Shown here piece by piece: positions 44,044 to 53,654 of a DNA stretch of 64,000 bases (position 1 is its first letter; each line of letters begins with the position of its first letter). The DNA is from Gemmatimonadaceae bacterium (lineage in GTDB: Bacteria > Gemmatimonadota > Gemmatimonadetes > Gemmatimonadales > Gemmatimonadaceae): assembly GCA_020852815.1 (NCBI GenBank), contig JADZAN010000002.1, forward strand, positions 310,001-374,000, read 5' to 3'. A model generated the notes under the pieces. That model was not told where the DNA came from. It worked only from the letters and a program-made list of their open reading frames with translations, and did no database searches. A program made the translations under genes and the position numbers.

Positions 44044-46062
44044 TCAGAACTCGATCTGCGTCCCCAGTTCGACCACCCGGTTGGCCGGGATCCCGAAGTA
44101 CTGCGTGGCCGACCTCGCGTTGCGCGCCATCACGGCGAAGAGCTTCTTGCGCCACCGGGACATGCCGACCCCGTTGGCGCAGATCAGCTCCTCGCGCCCG
44201 AGATAGTACGTGGTGTCCATGCGCTTGGTCTTGATCCCGGCCTCCTGCAGGCGGGCGCGAATGTCCTCGACGTTCGGCGTCTCCATGAAGCCGTAGGCGG
44301 CCTTCACCCGGTAGATCCCGTGCTGCATCGGTTCCACCGTGATGCGTTCGCTGGCGGGAACCTCGGGGACCTCGCGCGCCAGGATCGACAGGAGGATCAC
44401 CTTCTCGTGCAGCACCTTGTTGTGCTTGAGGTGATGCAACAGGACGACGGGCGTCCCCTCCGACTCCGACGTCATGAAGATGGCCGTCCCCGGGACGCGT
44501 ACCGGGCCGCCGTGCCCCAGGCTCTCCACGAACGACGCAATGGGAAGCGTGCGATCGAGGAGCTTGGTGCGCAGGAGCATGCGCCCGCGCTTCCACGTGG
44601 TCATCACGGTGAAGGTCACGACCGCGATGAGGAGCGGGACCCAGCCGCCATGCGGCACCTTGAGCAGGTTGGACGAGAAGAAGGCGAGGTCGATGGCGAG
44701 AAAGAACGCCACGAAGGCGCCGGCCTTGGCCGCCGACCACTCCCACTGCCCGCGGGCGACGGCAAAGAACAGGATGTTGGTGATCGCCATCGTCCCCGTG
44801 ACGGCCACCCCGTACGCGGCGCCTAACGCGGTGGACGAGCGGAACGTCGCCACCAGCAGCAACGTGCCTACCGCCAGCAGGACGTTCACCTCGGGGATGT
44901 AGATCTGCCCCGCCTCCTGCTTGGAGGTGTGCACGATGGTCACGCGCGGCGTGTAGCCCAGCTGCACCGCCTGCTGCGTGAGCGAGAACGCCCCCGAGAT
45001 CAACGCCTGCGACGCCACGATCGCAGCCAGCGTCGCCACGATCAGCAACGGGATGAGGAACCACTGCGGCGCGAGCATATAGAACGGGTTCTCCACCGCC
45101 TTCGGCTCTTTGATCAGGAGCGCGCCCTGCCCGAAGTAGTTGAGCAACAGCGACGGGAGCACGAGCCCGAACCAGGCCACGCGAATCGGCTTCCGGCCAA
45201 AGTGCCCCATGTCGGCGTACAGCGCCTCGCCACCGGTGACCACGAGGACGACCGCCCCGAGCACGACGAATGACCGCATCGGGTGGTTGATGAAGAACTC
45301 CAGCGCATGCATCGGATTGGCGGCACCCAGGATCTCAGGATGCTGCACGATCCCGCTCACTCCGATGGCGGCGATGCTGAAGAACCAGGCGAGCATGATC
45401 CAGCCGAACGCACCGCCCACGCGCGCCGTCCCCAGGTACTGCACCGCGAACAACGTGGCAATGATCACGAACGCCGCGGGGACGACGAACGACTCGAACC
45501 GCGGAGCGATGATCTCCAACCCCTCGACCGCACCAAGCACGGAGATGGCCGGAGTGATGATGCCGTCGCCATAGAGGAAGGCACCGCCAAACAGCCCCAT
45601 CATGATGAGCGACGTGCGCCCCACGCGGAGCTTCCCGCTGTCGCTTAGCTGGAGCACCAGCGCCAGCAGCGCAAAGACGCCCCCCTCGCCCCGGTTGTCG
45701 GCACGCAGGATGAACCCCACGTACTTGACGCTGACGATGAGGATCAGCGACCAGACGATCATGGAGAGAATCCCGTACACGTTCACGAGGTTCGGTTGCA
45801 GCCCGTATTCGGGCTTGAACGTCTCCTTGATCGCGTACAGCGGGCTCGTGCCGATGTCACCATACACGACGCCGAGCGCCGTCAGGGTGAGGATGGCGAG
45901 CCGCTTGCCAGTGGGATTCGACTCGGCGTGGTGCCGGTGAAGCGGCACTGGAGACTCGCCGGTCATCGTCCCGGTTGTCATCAGCGACGCCGTGGCGGGT
46001 GAGCCGGAGGTCTCCTTACTGTCGCCCTCCGCGCTGGAAGCGGGGGCGGATTCTGCGCTCAT
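44044..46062 (-). CDS. kup: KUP/HAK-family potassium uptake protein
   Basis: This potassium:proton symporter has about twelve transmembrane helices followed by a hydrophilic C-terminal domain. Diagnostic segments are ALGVVYGDIGTSPLYAIKETF, GEGGVFALLAL, GDGIITPAISVL, ALYADMGHFGRKPIRVAW, LNYFGQGALL and ALGAAYGVAVTGTM. The N-terminus is long and low in complexity: ATG 46062 is used here, but GTG 46098 and ATG 45981 are possible. It is downstream of the padR terminator and so has its own promoter. Confidence 0.93.
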   Translation of the reverse strand: MSAESAPASSAEGDSKETSGSPATASLMTTGTMTGESPVPLHRHHAESNPTGKRLAILTLTALGVVYGDIGTSPLYAIKETFKPEYGLQPNLVNVYGILSMIVWSLILIVSVKYVGFILRADNRGEGGVFALLALVLQLSDSGKLRVGRTSLIMMGLFGGAFLYGDGIITPAISVLGAVEGLEIIAPRFESFVVPAAFVIIATLFAVQYLGTARVGGAFGWIMLAWFFSIAAIGVSGIVQHPEILGAANPMHALEFFINHPMRSFVVLGAVVLVVTGGEALYADMGHFGRKPIRVAWFGLVLPSLLLNYFGQGALLIKEPKAVENPFYMLAPQWFLIPLLIVATLAAIVASQALISGAFSLTQQAVQLGYTPRVTIVHTSKQEAGQIYIPEVNVLLAVGTLLLVATFRSSTALGAAYGVAVTGTMAITNILFFAVARGQWEWSAAKAGAFVAFFLAIDLAFFSSNLLKVPHGGWVPLLIAVVTFTVMTTWKRGRMLLRTKLLDRTLPIASFVESLGHGGPVRVPGTAIFMTSESEGTPVVLLHHLKHNKVLHEKVILLSILAREVPEVPASERITVEPMQHGIYRVKAAYGFMETPNVEDIRARLQEAGIKTKRMDTTYYLGREELICANGVGMSRWRKKLFAVMARNARSATQYFGIPANRVVELGTQIEF

Positions 46063-46138
46063 CGTGGGTGCGTCGATCGCGGCCGGAGCCGGAGACACTG
46101 GGGATCGTTCCGTCTTCGCCGTCCGCTCGATAAGACGA

Positions 46139-46173
46139 CGAAAAAACGGGTCACGGCAGTCACCGCGACCCGT
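46139..46173 (-). terminator. intrinsic terminator of the padR-ending operon
   Basis: On the minus strand ACGGGTC, an inner CGG/CCG stem and GACCCGT form a hairpin followed at once by six T residues. This is the clearest classical Rho-independent terminator in the window. It lies 84 bases after the padR stop and before kup. Confidence 0.85.
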
Positions 46174-46256
46174 CGTCCAATCTAGTGTCGGTCGTCCCAG
46201 ATTCCAGCATAGCTCCCTGGGTCGTCCCGCGCCGTCACCGCACCATCACGAACGGT

Positions 46257-46856
46257 TCAGACCGCTGTCCCGCTCACGATCGTTTCGATTTCGCGCGCGG
46301 CCCGCTCCAGCACCTCCCGAACCTTCGCCGCCTTCTCCTTGTCGCGGAAGTAACGGTTGGCCGAGCCGTACACGGCACGGCCGACCCCGGCCATGGAACG
46401 GTTGATCTCCCCCATGGAGTCGGAGAGGAACGAGGCCCCGAACTCGGCGATCCGCTCGAAGATGTCGTCGACTGCGGAGCGGTTCTGCTCGAGGTACCGG
46501 CGCCCCTCGTCGGTGATTGTGTAGACCTTCTTCCCCCCCTCCTCCAGCGAGACGGTGGCGTAACCCAGGTCCTCGAGAAGGGAGAGAGTGGGGTACACCG
46601 TGCCGGCCGACGGGGCGTAATGCCCACCGAACTTCTCCTCGAGCTCCTTGATGACCTCGTAGCCGTGCCTCGGCTTCTCGGCCAGGAGCTGCAGGATGAC
46701 GTACTTGAGGTCGCCCTGCTCGAACATGCGCCCGCCACGCCCCCCCCCACCGCCGCGCTTGCGCCCTCCTCCGTTTCCCCACACAAAGCCGTACACGTCA
46801 GGTCCGAAGCTCCACCGCCCCCTGAAGGAGCCCGGGGGATCGCAGTCCCAGAACAT
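46257..46856 (-). CDS. PadR-family transcriptional regulator
   Basis: The 199-residue protein has an N-terminal Gly/Arg-rich leader (about 20-45) followed by the PadR winged helix: GDLKYVILQLLAEKPRHGYEVIKELEE, SAGTVYPTLSLLEDLGY and the wing KVYTITDEGRRYL. A C-terminal helical dimerisation domain follows. PadR proteins usually repress efflux genes and respond to small molecules. ATG 46856 is preferred since GGAGG lies 5 bases upstream and overlaps the ATATATC repeats; a start at 46919 would translate the operator itself. It is the last gene of the minus-strand export run. Confidence 0.88.
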   Translation of the reverse strand: MFWDCDPPGSFRGRWSFGPDVYGFVWGNGGGRKRGGGGGRGGRMFEQGDLKYVILQLLAEKPRHGYEVIKELEEKFGGHYAPSAGTVYPTLSLLEDLGYATVSLEEGGKKVYTITDEGRRYLEQNRSAVDDIFERIAEFGASFLSDSMGEINRSMAGVGRAVYGSANRYFRDKEKAAKVREVLERAAREIETIVSGTAV

Positions 46857-46865
46857 GTCGTCCTC

Positions 46866-46916
46866 CGATATATCGTGAGATGTATCGCAAGATATATCTT
46901 TGGCGACGATATATCG
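46866..46916. promoter_or_regulatory. ATATATC-repeat operator region upstream of padR
   Basis: Two identical CGATATATCG palindromes (46866-46875 and 46907-46916) flank GATGTATCGC and GATATATC words. The region is strikingly AT-rich in a very GC-rich locus and overlaps the padR ribosome-binding site. It is best read as an autoregulatory PadR binding region. Confidence 0.65.
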
Positions 46917-46944
46917 CAAGTCCCTTCTCGAACGGAGCCGCTCG

Positions 46945-48168
<1,224 letters not shown>

Positions 48169-48180
48169 GGTGTCCTCGTG

Positions 48181-49992
48181 TTACTGGCGCGGCGGTGCGC
48201 CGCCACCCTGCGCCCCACCCTGCTGCCCCTGTTGTCCCTGCTGCTTCTGCATCCCCGGCATGCCGCCGCCGGTCATCTGGCGGAAGCGGGCGTTGCTCGA
48301 GTCACGCGCCACCTGGATGGCCGCCGCGCCAAGCAGCGCGACCTCGTCCCCATCCTTGAGGCCACTGAGGACCTCGGTGTAGTCGAAGTTGCCGAGCCCG
48401 AGGCGCACGACCTTGGCATCGAACGTGGCCCCGTTCTTCACGAAGACCACGCCGGGGCGGGAGCGCGTGCGCATGGGGAACTCGCCCCGCGGCTGCGGAA
48501 CCGCGGCTCCCCCCTGGCTCCCCTGGGCGCGGCGTCCGCCAGCGGCATTTCCCTGTTGCTGCGCCATGGCCGCTCCCGCGGCGCCGGCACGTGTGCCACC
48601 GGCGGGCGTCGCCCCGCCGGCAGTGCGCCCGCCCGGCATCCCGCCAGGTGCACCACTTGCCCCCGACCGCGCCTGGCAGGCGCGCGCCACCTGCGCGTCC
48701 ACGCCTAACGCGGCGTACGCCTTCTGCGACTCGGCGCGCAACGTCGCGAAGTCGATCTCGCCGCCCTGCAACTTCTGGCGCAACCCCGCCAGCTGCTGCG
48801 CCACCTCCGGCTTTGCCTTCATCGCGTCCGACACCCTCCGGCAATCGGCGTCGGTCACCTCGGGGAGCTGCGCGCGGGCGCCCTGCGGCCCCTGGAAGGG
48901 CGCGAGGTCCACCTCGCCCGGCATCATGCGCCGCATTTCGCGCGGCACCTGCATGCGCCCGCCGGGGGTGCCCTCGCCGCGCCCCGCTGCACCCATGCCG
49001 CCGAACTGCGCCATCTGCGCCTGGATCTGCGCGCTCACCGTGTCGGTGTTGAGCCCCAACTGGTTGGCGAGCATCGGCGCCTCGCGCACCGTGCGCACGG
49101 CGTCGTTGGGGACGGCCACCACGTTCTCGCGGCGATCGACCAGGACCGACGCCTCGCCGTTCATCCCCGGCTTCAGCAATCCTTCGTTGTTGGCCAGGTT
49201 GATCAGCACCGGGAACATCGTCACGCTCTGCTGCACCACCGCTTGCGGCTCGATCTTCTCCACCGTTCCGCGGAAGGGGCGCTCGGGATAGGCGTCGACC
49301 GTGACCGTGGCCTGCTGGCCGGGCTGCACGCTCCCGATGTCGGTCTCGTTGAAGAGCGCGCGCATGCGGACCTTGCTCAGGTCAGCCATCTTGAGCAGCG
49401 TCGTCCCGCCACCAAAGGCGCTGGTGGCCGAGGTGATCACCTGCCCCAGCGAGACCGTCTTCTCGATCACCGTCCCCTCGACCGGGGCGCGCACGGTGGC
49501 ATCCTCGAGGCGCTGCTTGGCAAGATCCAGCGACGTGCGCGCACGAATCACCGAGGCCTGCGCGTTGGCGAAGTCCAGCCGGGCCGTCTCGTTCTCCTGC
49601 GCCGTAATGATGCGCTGCAGGAACAGGTCGTCCGAACGCTTCTTTTGCGCCTCGGAGACCTGCAGCTTCGCCTCGGCGGCGTTGAGGTCGGCGGCGGCCT
49701 GGTCGTACTGGTTCTGCACGTCGCGCGTGTCGAGTTGCACCAGGAGGTCGCCAGGGGCCACCTGCGAGCCGGTCTCCACCGGCATCTTGGTGATCTGCCC
49801 CGACGACTTCGACTTGACCTCGACGACGTTGATGGGCTCCACCGACCCTGAGGCGGTAGCGTCGAGGACGATGGTGCGGAGCGACACGGTCGCGGTCGGG
49901 ATGGAGAGCTTCTGCTCCACCTTTTTCGCGCAGGCCGCGCCGCTCGCGGTGGCGACAGCGACTGCCAGCAGGGCAAGGGACGAACGTTTCAC
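48181..49992 (-). CDS. MacA-like periplasmic adaptor (membrane fusion) subunit with long low-complexity insert
   Basis: The N-terminal signal ends in a lipobox-like G-A-A-C. The barrel-sandwich/lipoyl halves are clear: ASGSVEPINVVEVKSKSSGQI and VRAPVEGTVIEKTVSLGQVI, joined by a coiled-coil hairpin. After the beta-barrel (VKPGMNGEASVLV-like) comes an insert of about 200 residues rich in Gly, Gln, Ala and Arg, then the final adaptor strand, and a tail of QGQQGQQGG type. Adaptors are normally 380-420 residues; this one is 603. GTG 49992 starts just before the signal; GTG 50070 is the longer option. It links the permease to TolC. Confidence 0.85.
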   Translation of the reverse strand: MKRSSLALLAVAVATASGAACAKKVEQKLSIPTATVSLRTIVLDATASGSVEPINVVEVKSKSSGQITKMPVETGSQVAPGDLLVQLDTRDVQNQYDQAAADLNAAEAKLQVSEAQKKRSDDLFLQRIITAQENETARLDFANAQASVIRARTSLDLAKQRLEDATVRAPVEGTVIEKTVSLGQVITSATSAFGGGTTLLKMADLSKVRMRALFNETDIGSVQPGQQATVTVDAYPERPFRGTVEKIEPQAVVQQSVTMFPVLINLANNEGLLKPGMNGEASVLVDRRENVVAVPNDAVRTVREAPMLANQLGLNTDTVSAQIQAQMAQFGGMGAAGRGEGTPGGRMQVPREMRRMMPGEVDLAPFQGPQGARAQLPEVTDADCRRVSDAMKAKPEVAQQLAGLRQKLQGGEIDFATLRAESQKAYAALGVDAQVARACQARSGASGAPGGMPGGRTAGGATPAGGTRAGAAGAAMAQQQGNAAGGRRAQGSQGGAAVPQPRGEFPMRTRSRPGVVFVKNGATFDAKVVRLGLGNFDYTEVLSGLKDGDEVALLGAAAIQVARDSSNARFRQMTGGGMPGMQKQQGQQGQQGGAQGGGAPPRQ

Positions 49993-50088
49993 CAGAGTTC
50001 TCGCGTTGGGGGCGTCCACTTCAGGCGTTGGACGTGAGGAGGAGACGATTGTTAGGGGCGGCACGGCCACGGTCGCCGCCCCTCTCGC

Positions 50089-51399
50089 TTACTGGATGTC
50101 GCGGCCGAGGACGGCTTCGATCTGCGCCTTGGCCACCCGGGCGTCATAGCGCGCCTGGATCAGCGCGTAGCGCGCCGAGTTGAGCTGCGACTGCGACGTG
50201 AGGACGTCGAGCAGCGTGGACGAGCCCAGAGCATACCGCTGGTTCTGCACCCTGAGATCCTCCTCCGCCGCGGCAATCGAGGCGACCTGGATCGCCGCGC
50301 GCTCCTGCGCCAACCGATGTACGCCGAGATACTGCGTAAGCTGCTGCTGAATGGTCAACTGCGCGTCGCGAAGCTGCGCCCGGGCATTGTCCTCGGAGAT
50401 GCGGGCGCGCACGACGTTCTCCTCGCGCTGCAACCCGTTGAAGAGCGGGTAGCTCAGCGTGAGCCTCAGCGACCGTTGCGAATTGAAGTCGCCGCTGTTG
50501 GGGGCAAAGGCGACGTCGCTGCGATTGGCGCTATAAGTCCCGCCAATGCTGAAGATGGGGAGGTACGACGTCCGCGCCGAGCGCTCGGTGGCGATGGCGG
50601 CGTTCACCTGGGCGCGCGCCGACTGCACGCTGGGTGCGGTCTCGGCCAGCGGCGCCAGTGTCGCGCTGTCAATCGGCGAGGACGGGACGGAGAGGAGCGA
50701 TTCGTCTTCGGCGGTGACCTGGAAGGGGGTGCCGACCAACCGGGTGAGGTTGGCGTTGGCCACGCGCAGGTTGTTGTCGGCGGTGAGCACGGCGAGGCGC
50801 GCGTTGCCCACCTGGATGATCGAGCGGAGCGAGTCCGACACCGTGGCGGCGCCGGCGCGCACGCGGGCGGTGGCGGACTTGAGCTGTTCGTCGCTCTGTC
50901 GCAGCTGCGCTTCGGCGGCGGCGCGCGACTCGCGGGCGGCGAGGACGTTGAAGTACTGCTGCTTGACTTCGGTGGCGACCTGGAAGCGCTGCAGGCGCTC
51001 GTTTGCCTCGGCGGTGAGCTGGCTGGCGCGGGCGCTCTGGACGTTGAACCAGCGGCGGCCGCCGTCGAACACTTCGAGGTTTGAGGTGAGCGAGCGGCTG
51101 AAGTTCCACGGCGTGTCGATGCGCCCGCTGCCGCCCGTTGGGACGAAGGTGGTGCCTTTCTGGTAGTTCCCGCCGAGCGAGACGTTGAGCGTGGGGATGA
51201 ACGTTCCCATGGCGGTGCGCACGGCGGCGTCGGTCGATCGCATCTGGCCGCGCGCGGCCACCACCTGCGGGGCATTGCGCTGGGCCAGCTTGATGGCCTC
51301 TTCCAATGAAACAGGTCGGGCGCCGCCATCGGCGACGCCCTGGGCACCAAGACTCAGCGGAGTCAGGAGTGCAACTGCAAGGAGCCTGCGTAGCATCAA
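50089..51399 (-). CDS. TolC-family outer-membrane efflux protein
   Basis: The 436-residue protein has a signal peptide ending S-L-G-A-Q and two repeated OEP domains with long amphipathic helices. The conserved SLEEAIKLAQRNAP opening, FIPTLNVSLGGNY, YFNVLAARE and the second-half counterpart LLDVLTSQSQLNSARY are typical. It would form the outer-membrane channel of the exporter with the next two genes. The start overlaps the Spy-like gene by 4 bases. Confidence 0.92.
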   Translation of the reverse strand: MMLRRLLAVALLTPLSLGAQGVADGGARPVSLEEAIKLAQRNAPQVVAARGQMRSTDAAVRTAMGTFIPTLNVSLGGNYQKGTTFVPTGGSGRIDTPWNFSRSLTSNLEVFDGGRRWFNVQSARASQLTAEANERLQRFQVATEVKQQYFNVLAARESRAAAEAQLRQSDEQLKSATARVRAGAATVSDSLRSIIQVGNARLAVLTADNNLRVANANLTRLVGTPFQVTAEDESLLSVPSSPIDSATLAPLAETAPSVQSARAQVNAAIATERSARTSYLPIFSIGGTYSANRSDVAFAPNSGDFNSQRSLRLTLSYPLFNGLQREENVVRARISEDNARAQLRDAQLTIQQQLTQYLGVHRLAQERAAIQVASIAAAEEDLRVQNQRYALGSSTLLDVLTSQSQLNSARYALIQARYDARVAKAQIEAVLGRDIQ

Positions 51400-51770
51400 T
51401 CGTCTCGCTTTGTGCTCGTAGAGTCGTTGAGCTCGTCGATGAGCGCCTGGAACTCCCGACGTTGTTCCTCGGTGAGGATGCGTCGGATCTGTTCGCGGGA
51501 GTTGAGCTTGAGCGCCTCGACCTGCGGGCGCAGCGGCTCGGTGAGCGCCTGGTACTGGCGGCGTCGGTCGTCGAGGATGGAGTCGACCGTGTGCTGCTGG
51601 TCAACCGTCAGGTGCAACCGCTGGGAGAGCGTGGCGAGCAGGTTGGACGACTGCGGCGTCGCGCAGACCTGGTCGCGGTTCATGTACCGGTTGGCCGTGA
51701 AGCCCAGGACGCCCCCCGTGAGGAAGGCGCCGAGGAGGAACATCAGGGCGAGGTTCTTCGAGTCCTTCAT
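51396..51770 (-). CDS. Spy/CpxP-like periplasmic metal-sensor/chaperone protein
   Basis: The 124-residue protein has one N-terminal hydrophobic anchor (about 8-26) and an all-helical periplasmic domain with two LTxxQ-type motifs (LTVDQQ and LTEEQRREF), the hallmark of Spy/CpxP and the CnrX/ZraP metal-sensor group. In related systems such proteins sense envelope stress or metals and feed back on a sigma/anti-sigma pair. That pair is encoded directly upstream, so this protein may be the sensor of the operon. It overlaps tolC by 4 bases. Confidence 0.78.
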   Translation of the reverse strand: MKDSKNLALMFLLGAFLTGGVLGFTANRYMNRDQVCATPQSSNLLATLSQRLHLTVDQQHTVDSILDDRRRQYQALTEPLRPQVEALKLNSREQIRRILTEEQRREFQALIDELNDSTSTKRDD

Positions 51771-51782
51771 GCGGACGCGGGA

Positions 51783-52178
51783 TCAGTCGTGCTGGATGAG
51801 GTGGCGGAGCGTTTCCTCGCGCTCGCGCCCGCGCTCGCCGCGGTCGAATTCGGACAGGAGCGGGATCTCCGTCTGCGCGTTCATGATCTGCTCCAGCGCC
51901 ACGCGTTCCTGCGCGGCGCGCGTATGCCACTGCCCCACGGCGGCGACCAGCGCGGCGGCCGCGGCCACCGACACGCCGATGCGGACCCATCCCGGAAAGT
52001 AGGACCACCACTCGCGCGCGCGCTCGGCGGCCACCGTCTGCATGATGCGGCGCTCGAGCGTGTTCCAGTAGGAATCGTCGCCCGGCGCTGCGTAGAGTTG
52101 GCGCAGCGCGGCGGTGAGATCCTCGTCGCGTGGTTCCCGGTCCATCGAGTCGCGGTCATCACCGCGTACGATCTTCAT
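51783..52178 (-). CDS. probable anti-sigma factor, single-pass membrane protein
   Basis: The 131-residue protein has an acidic N-terminal helical region (about 10-50), one hydrophobic helix (about 62-85) and a charged periplasmic tail. It has no HxxxCxxC zinc motif, so it is not a classic ZAS protein. It is recognised by context: its start overlaps the sigma-factor stop by 4 bases, the usual sigma/anti-sigma layout. The Spy-like gene follows 12 bases later. Function is therefore inferred from position and topology. Confidence 0.6.
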   Translation of the reverse strand: MKIVRGDDRDSMDREPRDEDLTAALRQLYAAPGDDSYWNTLERRIMQTVAAERAREWWSYFPGWVRIGVSVAAAAALVAAVGQWHTRAAQERVALEQIMNAQTEIPLLSEFDRGERGREREETLRHLIQHD

Positions 52179-52732
52179 AGCTGACTCCGTATTTCGCCCA
52201 GCGCCTGGCGCAACCTGGCGCGGGCATGATGAAGGTCGGAGCGGGCGGTCCCCTCGGGGATTCCCAGCATCCGGCCGATCTCTGCGTGCTTGTACCCCTC
52301 GACGTCGTGCAGGACGATCACGCTCCGTTGCCGGTCGCCTAACGTCTCGAGGGCAACGGAGAGGCGGCGCTTGAGTTCGTCCGATTCGGCCGGATCGCGG
52401 AAGGGCGATGCGATCGTATCGGCGAGTGTGTCGGCATCGCGCACCTTGCGACGGCGCGTGATGTCGAGTGCTGCGTTGGCCACGATGCGATGCAACCAGG
52501 CGCCGAAGGCCTGGTCGGGAAGGAATCGGTGCAGCGCCCGGTAGGCGTGCAGGAAACCCTCCTGAACCGCGTCTTCGGCGTCCTCATGGGTGAGGACGAT
52601 CGAGCGGGCGACTGCGTACGCACGCCGCTGGTGCAGCCGCACGAGCGAGGCAAACGCCTCGTTCTCGCCCCGCTGGGCGGCCACGACGAGCAGGTGCTCC
52701 CGCTCGCGATCAGTCTGCTCGGCCTCGGACAT
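52175..52732 (-). CDS. ECF-type RNA polymerase sigma factor
   Basis: The 185-residue protein has sigma region 2 (EAFASLVRLHQRRAY, DAEDAVQEGFLHAYRALHRF, FGAWLHRIVANAALD) and region 4 (VIVLHDVEGYKHAEIGRMLGIPEGTARSDLHHARARL), with no region 1.1 or 3. ATG 52732 gives a normal ECF start; GTG 52792 would add 20 residues. It heads a run of overlapping or closely spaced genes down to padR and probably directs transcription of that run. The promoter lies in the 130-bp gap after the HD-domain gene. Confidence 0.9.
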   Translation of the reverse strand: MSEAEQTDREREHLLVVAAQRGENEAFASLVRLHQRRAYAVARSIVLTHEDAEDAVQEGFLHAYRALHRFLPDQAFGAWLHRIVANAALDITRRRKVRDADTLADTIASPFRDPAESDELKRRLSVALETLGDRQRSVIVLHDVEGYKHAEIGRMLGIPEGTARSDLHHARARLRQALGEIRSQL

Positions 52733-52862
52733 GATCCGGCGCGGCGGGCTGGCGATCGGGGCGAGCGAAGTCGGGATGAACGCGGTCGTCACGGTGTCTC
52801 AGCGTAGCGTGGTCTCCCCTAGAACGCGTCGTGTCGATGCAGTGTTGAACTCCTCGTTCGGC

Positions 52863-53468
52863 TCAGTGCCCCTCGGCCGACGGCGTACTTCCCGCCAATC
52901 CGAGGTCGGCCGCCCTGGCCTGCATGGCGCCGATCACGAACTGGATGTGCGGCTCGAGTTGGACGCCCAGTTCGGCCGCGCCGTTAACCACATCCTCGCG
53001 ACTCACACCCCGGGCAAAGGCCTTGTCCTTCATCTTCTTGAGAACCGAGCGCGCGTCGACGTCGTGCACGCTCCTGCTCGGCTTGACCAGCGCCGTGGCC
53101 GTGATCAACCCGGTGAGTTCATCGACGGCGAAAAGTGTTCTGGCCATGCGCGTCTCGCGCGAGACGCCGGTGTACTGCGCATGACCAAGGATCGCCTGCA
53201 GCACGTCGTCCGGGTATCCCCGTTCGCGCAGCAACCGGACCCCTTCGGCGGGGTGTTCGGCGTCGGCGGCGTGGCCGGCGTTGGGCCACTTCTCGTAGTC
53301 GAAGTCGTGCATCAGGCCGGCCAGCCCCCAGCGCTCCACATCCTCGCCGAACTCCGTCGCGTACGCCCGCATGGCGGCCTCCACCGAGTACATGTGCTTG
53401 CGGAGCGACTCGCTCCGGGTGAAGTCGTGCATCAGGGCCAGGGCTTCGTCGCGCGTGGGGAGCGTCAT
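52863..53468 (-). CDS. HD-domain hydrolase
   Basis: The 201-residue protein has an HD-type metal site: His in RKHMYSVE, HD in LMHDFDYE, His in NAGHAADAEHP and a downstream VDELTG aspartate. Proteins of this layout are small predicted phosphohydrolases. ATG 53468 opens MTLPTRDEAL; the upstream extension to 53570 is Pro/Arg-rich and unlikely. It lies on the same strand between the emrB-like gene and the sigma-factor gene, with gaps of 186 and 130 bases, so it is probably separate from both. Confidence 0.8.
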   Translation of the reverse strand: MTLPTRDEALALMHDFTRSESLRKHMYSVEAAMRAYATEFGEDVERWGLAGLMHDFDYEKWPNAGHAADAEHPAEGVRLLRERGYPDDVLQAILGHAQYTGVSRETRMARTLFAVDELTGLITATALVKPSRSVHDVDARSVLKKMKDKAFARGVSREDVVNGAAELGVQLEPHIQFVIGAMQARAADLGLAGSTPSAEGH

Positions 53469-53654
53469 CGGGCGATGCGGGTTAGGGCGGGGGAGGGAAG
53501 GGACAGGTCCGGGCTGGCGCACGCGGCGCGGCGTGCCGCGAGGGCTCGGGAATTCTACTGGCCCTCCCACGAATGGTCGACCGCACCCTGTCGTCGCGAG
53601 GCGGCTGCGCGCGGGCCTGCTGGCGGGGAGCGGTGAGAGTTCGCGAGATGGTGT

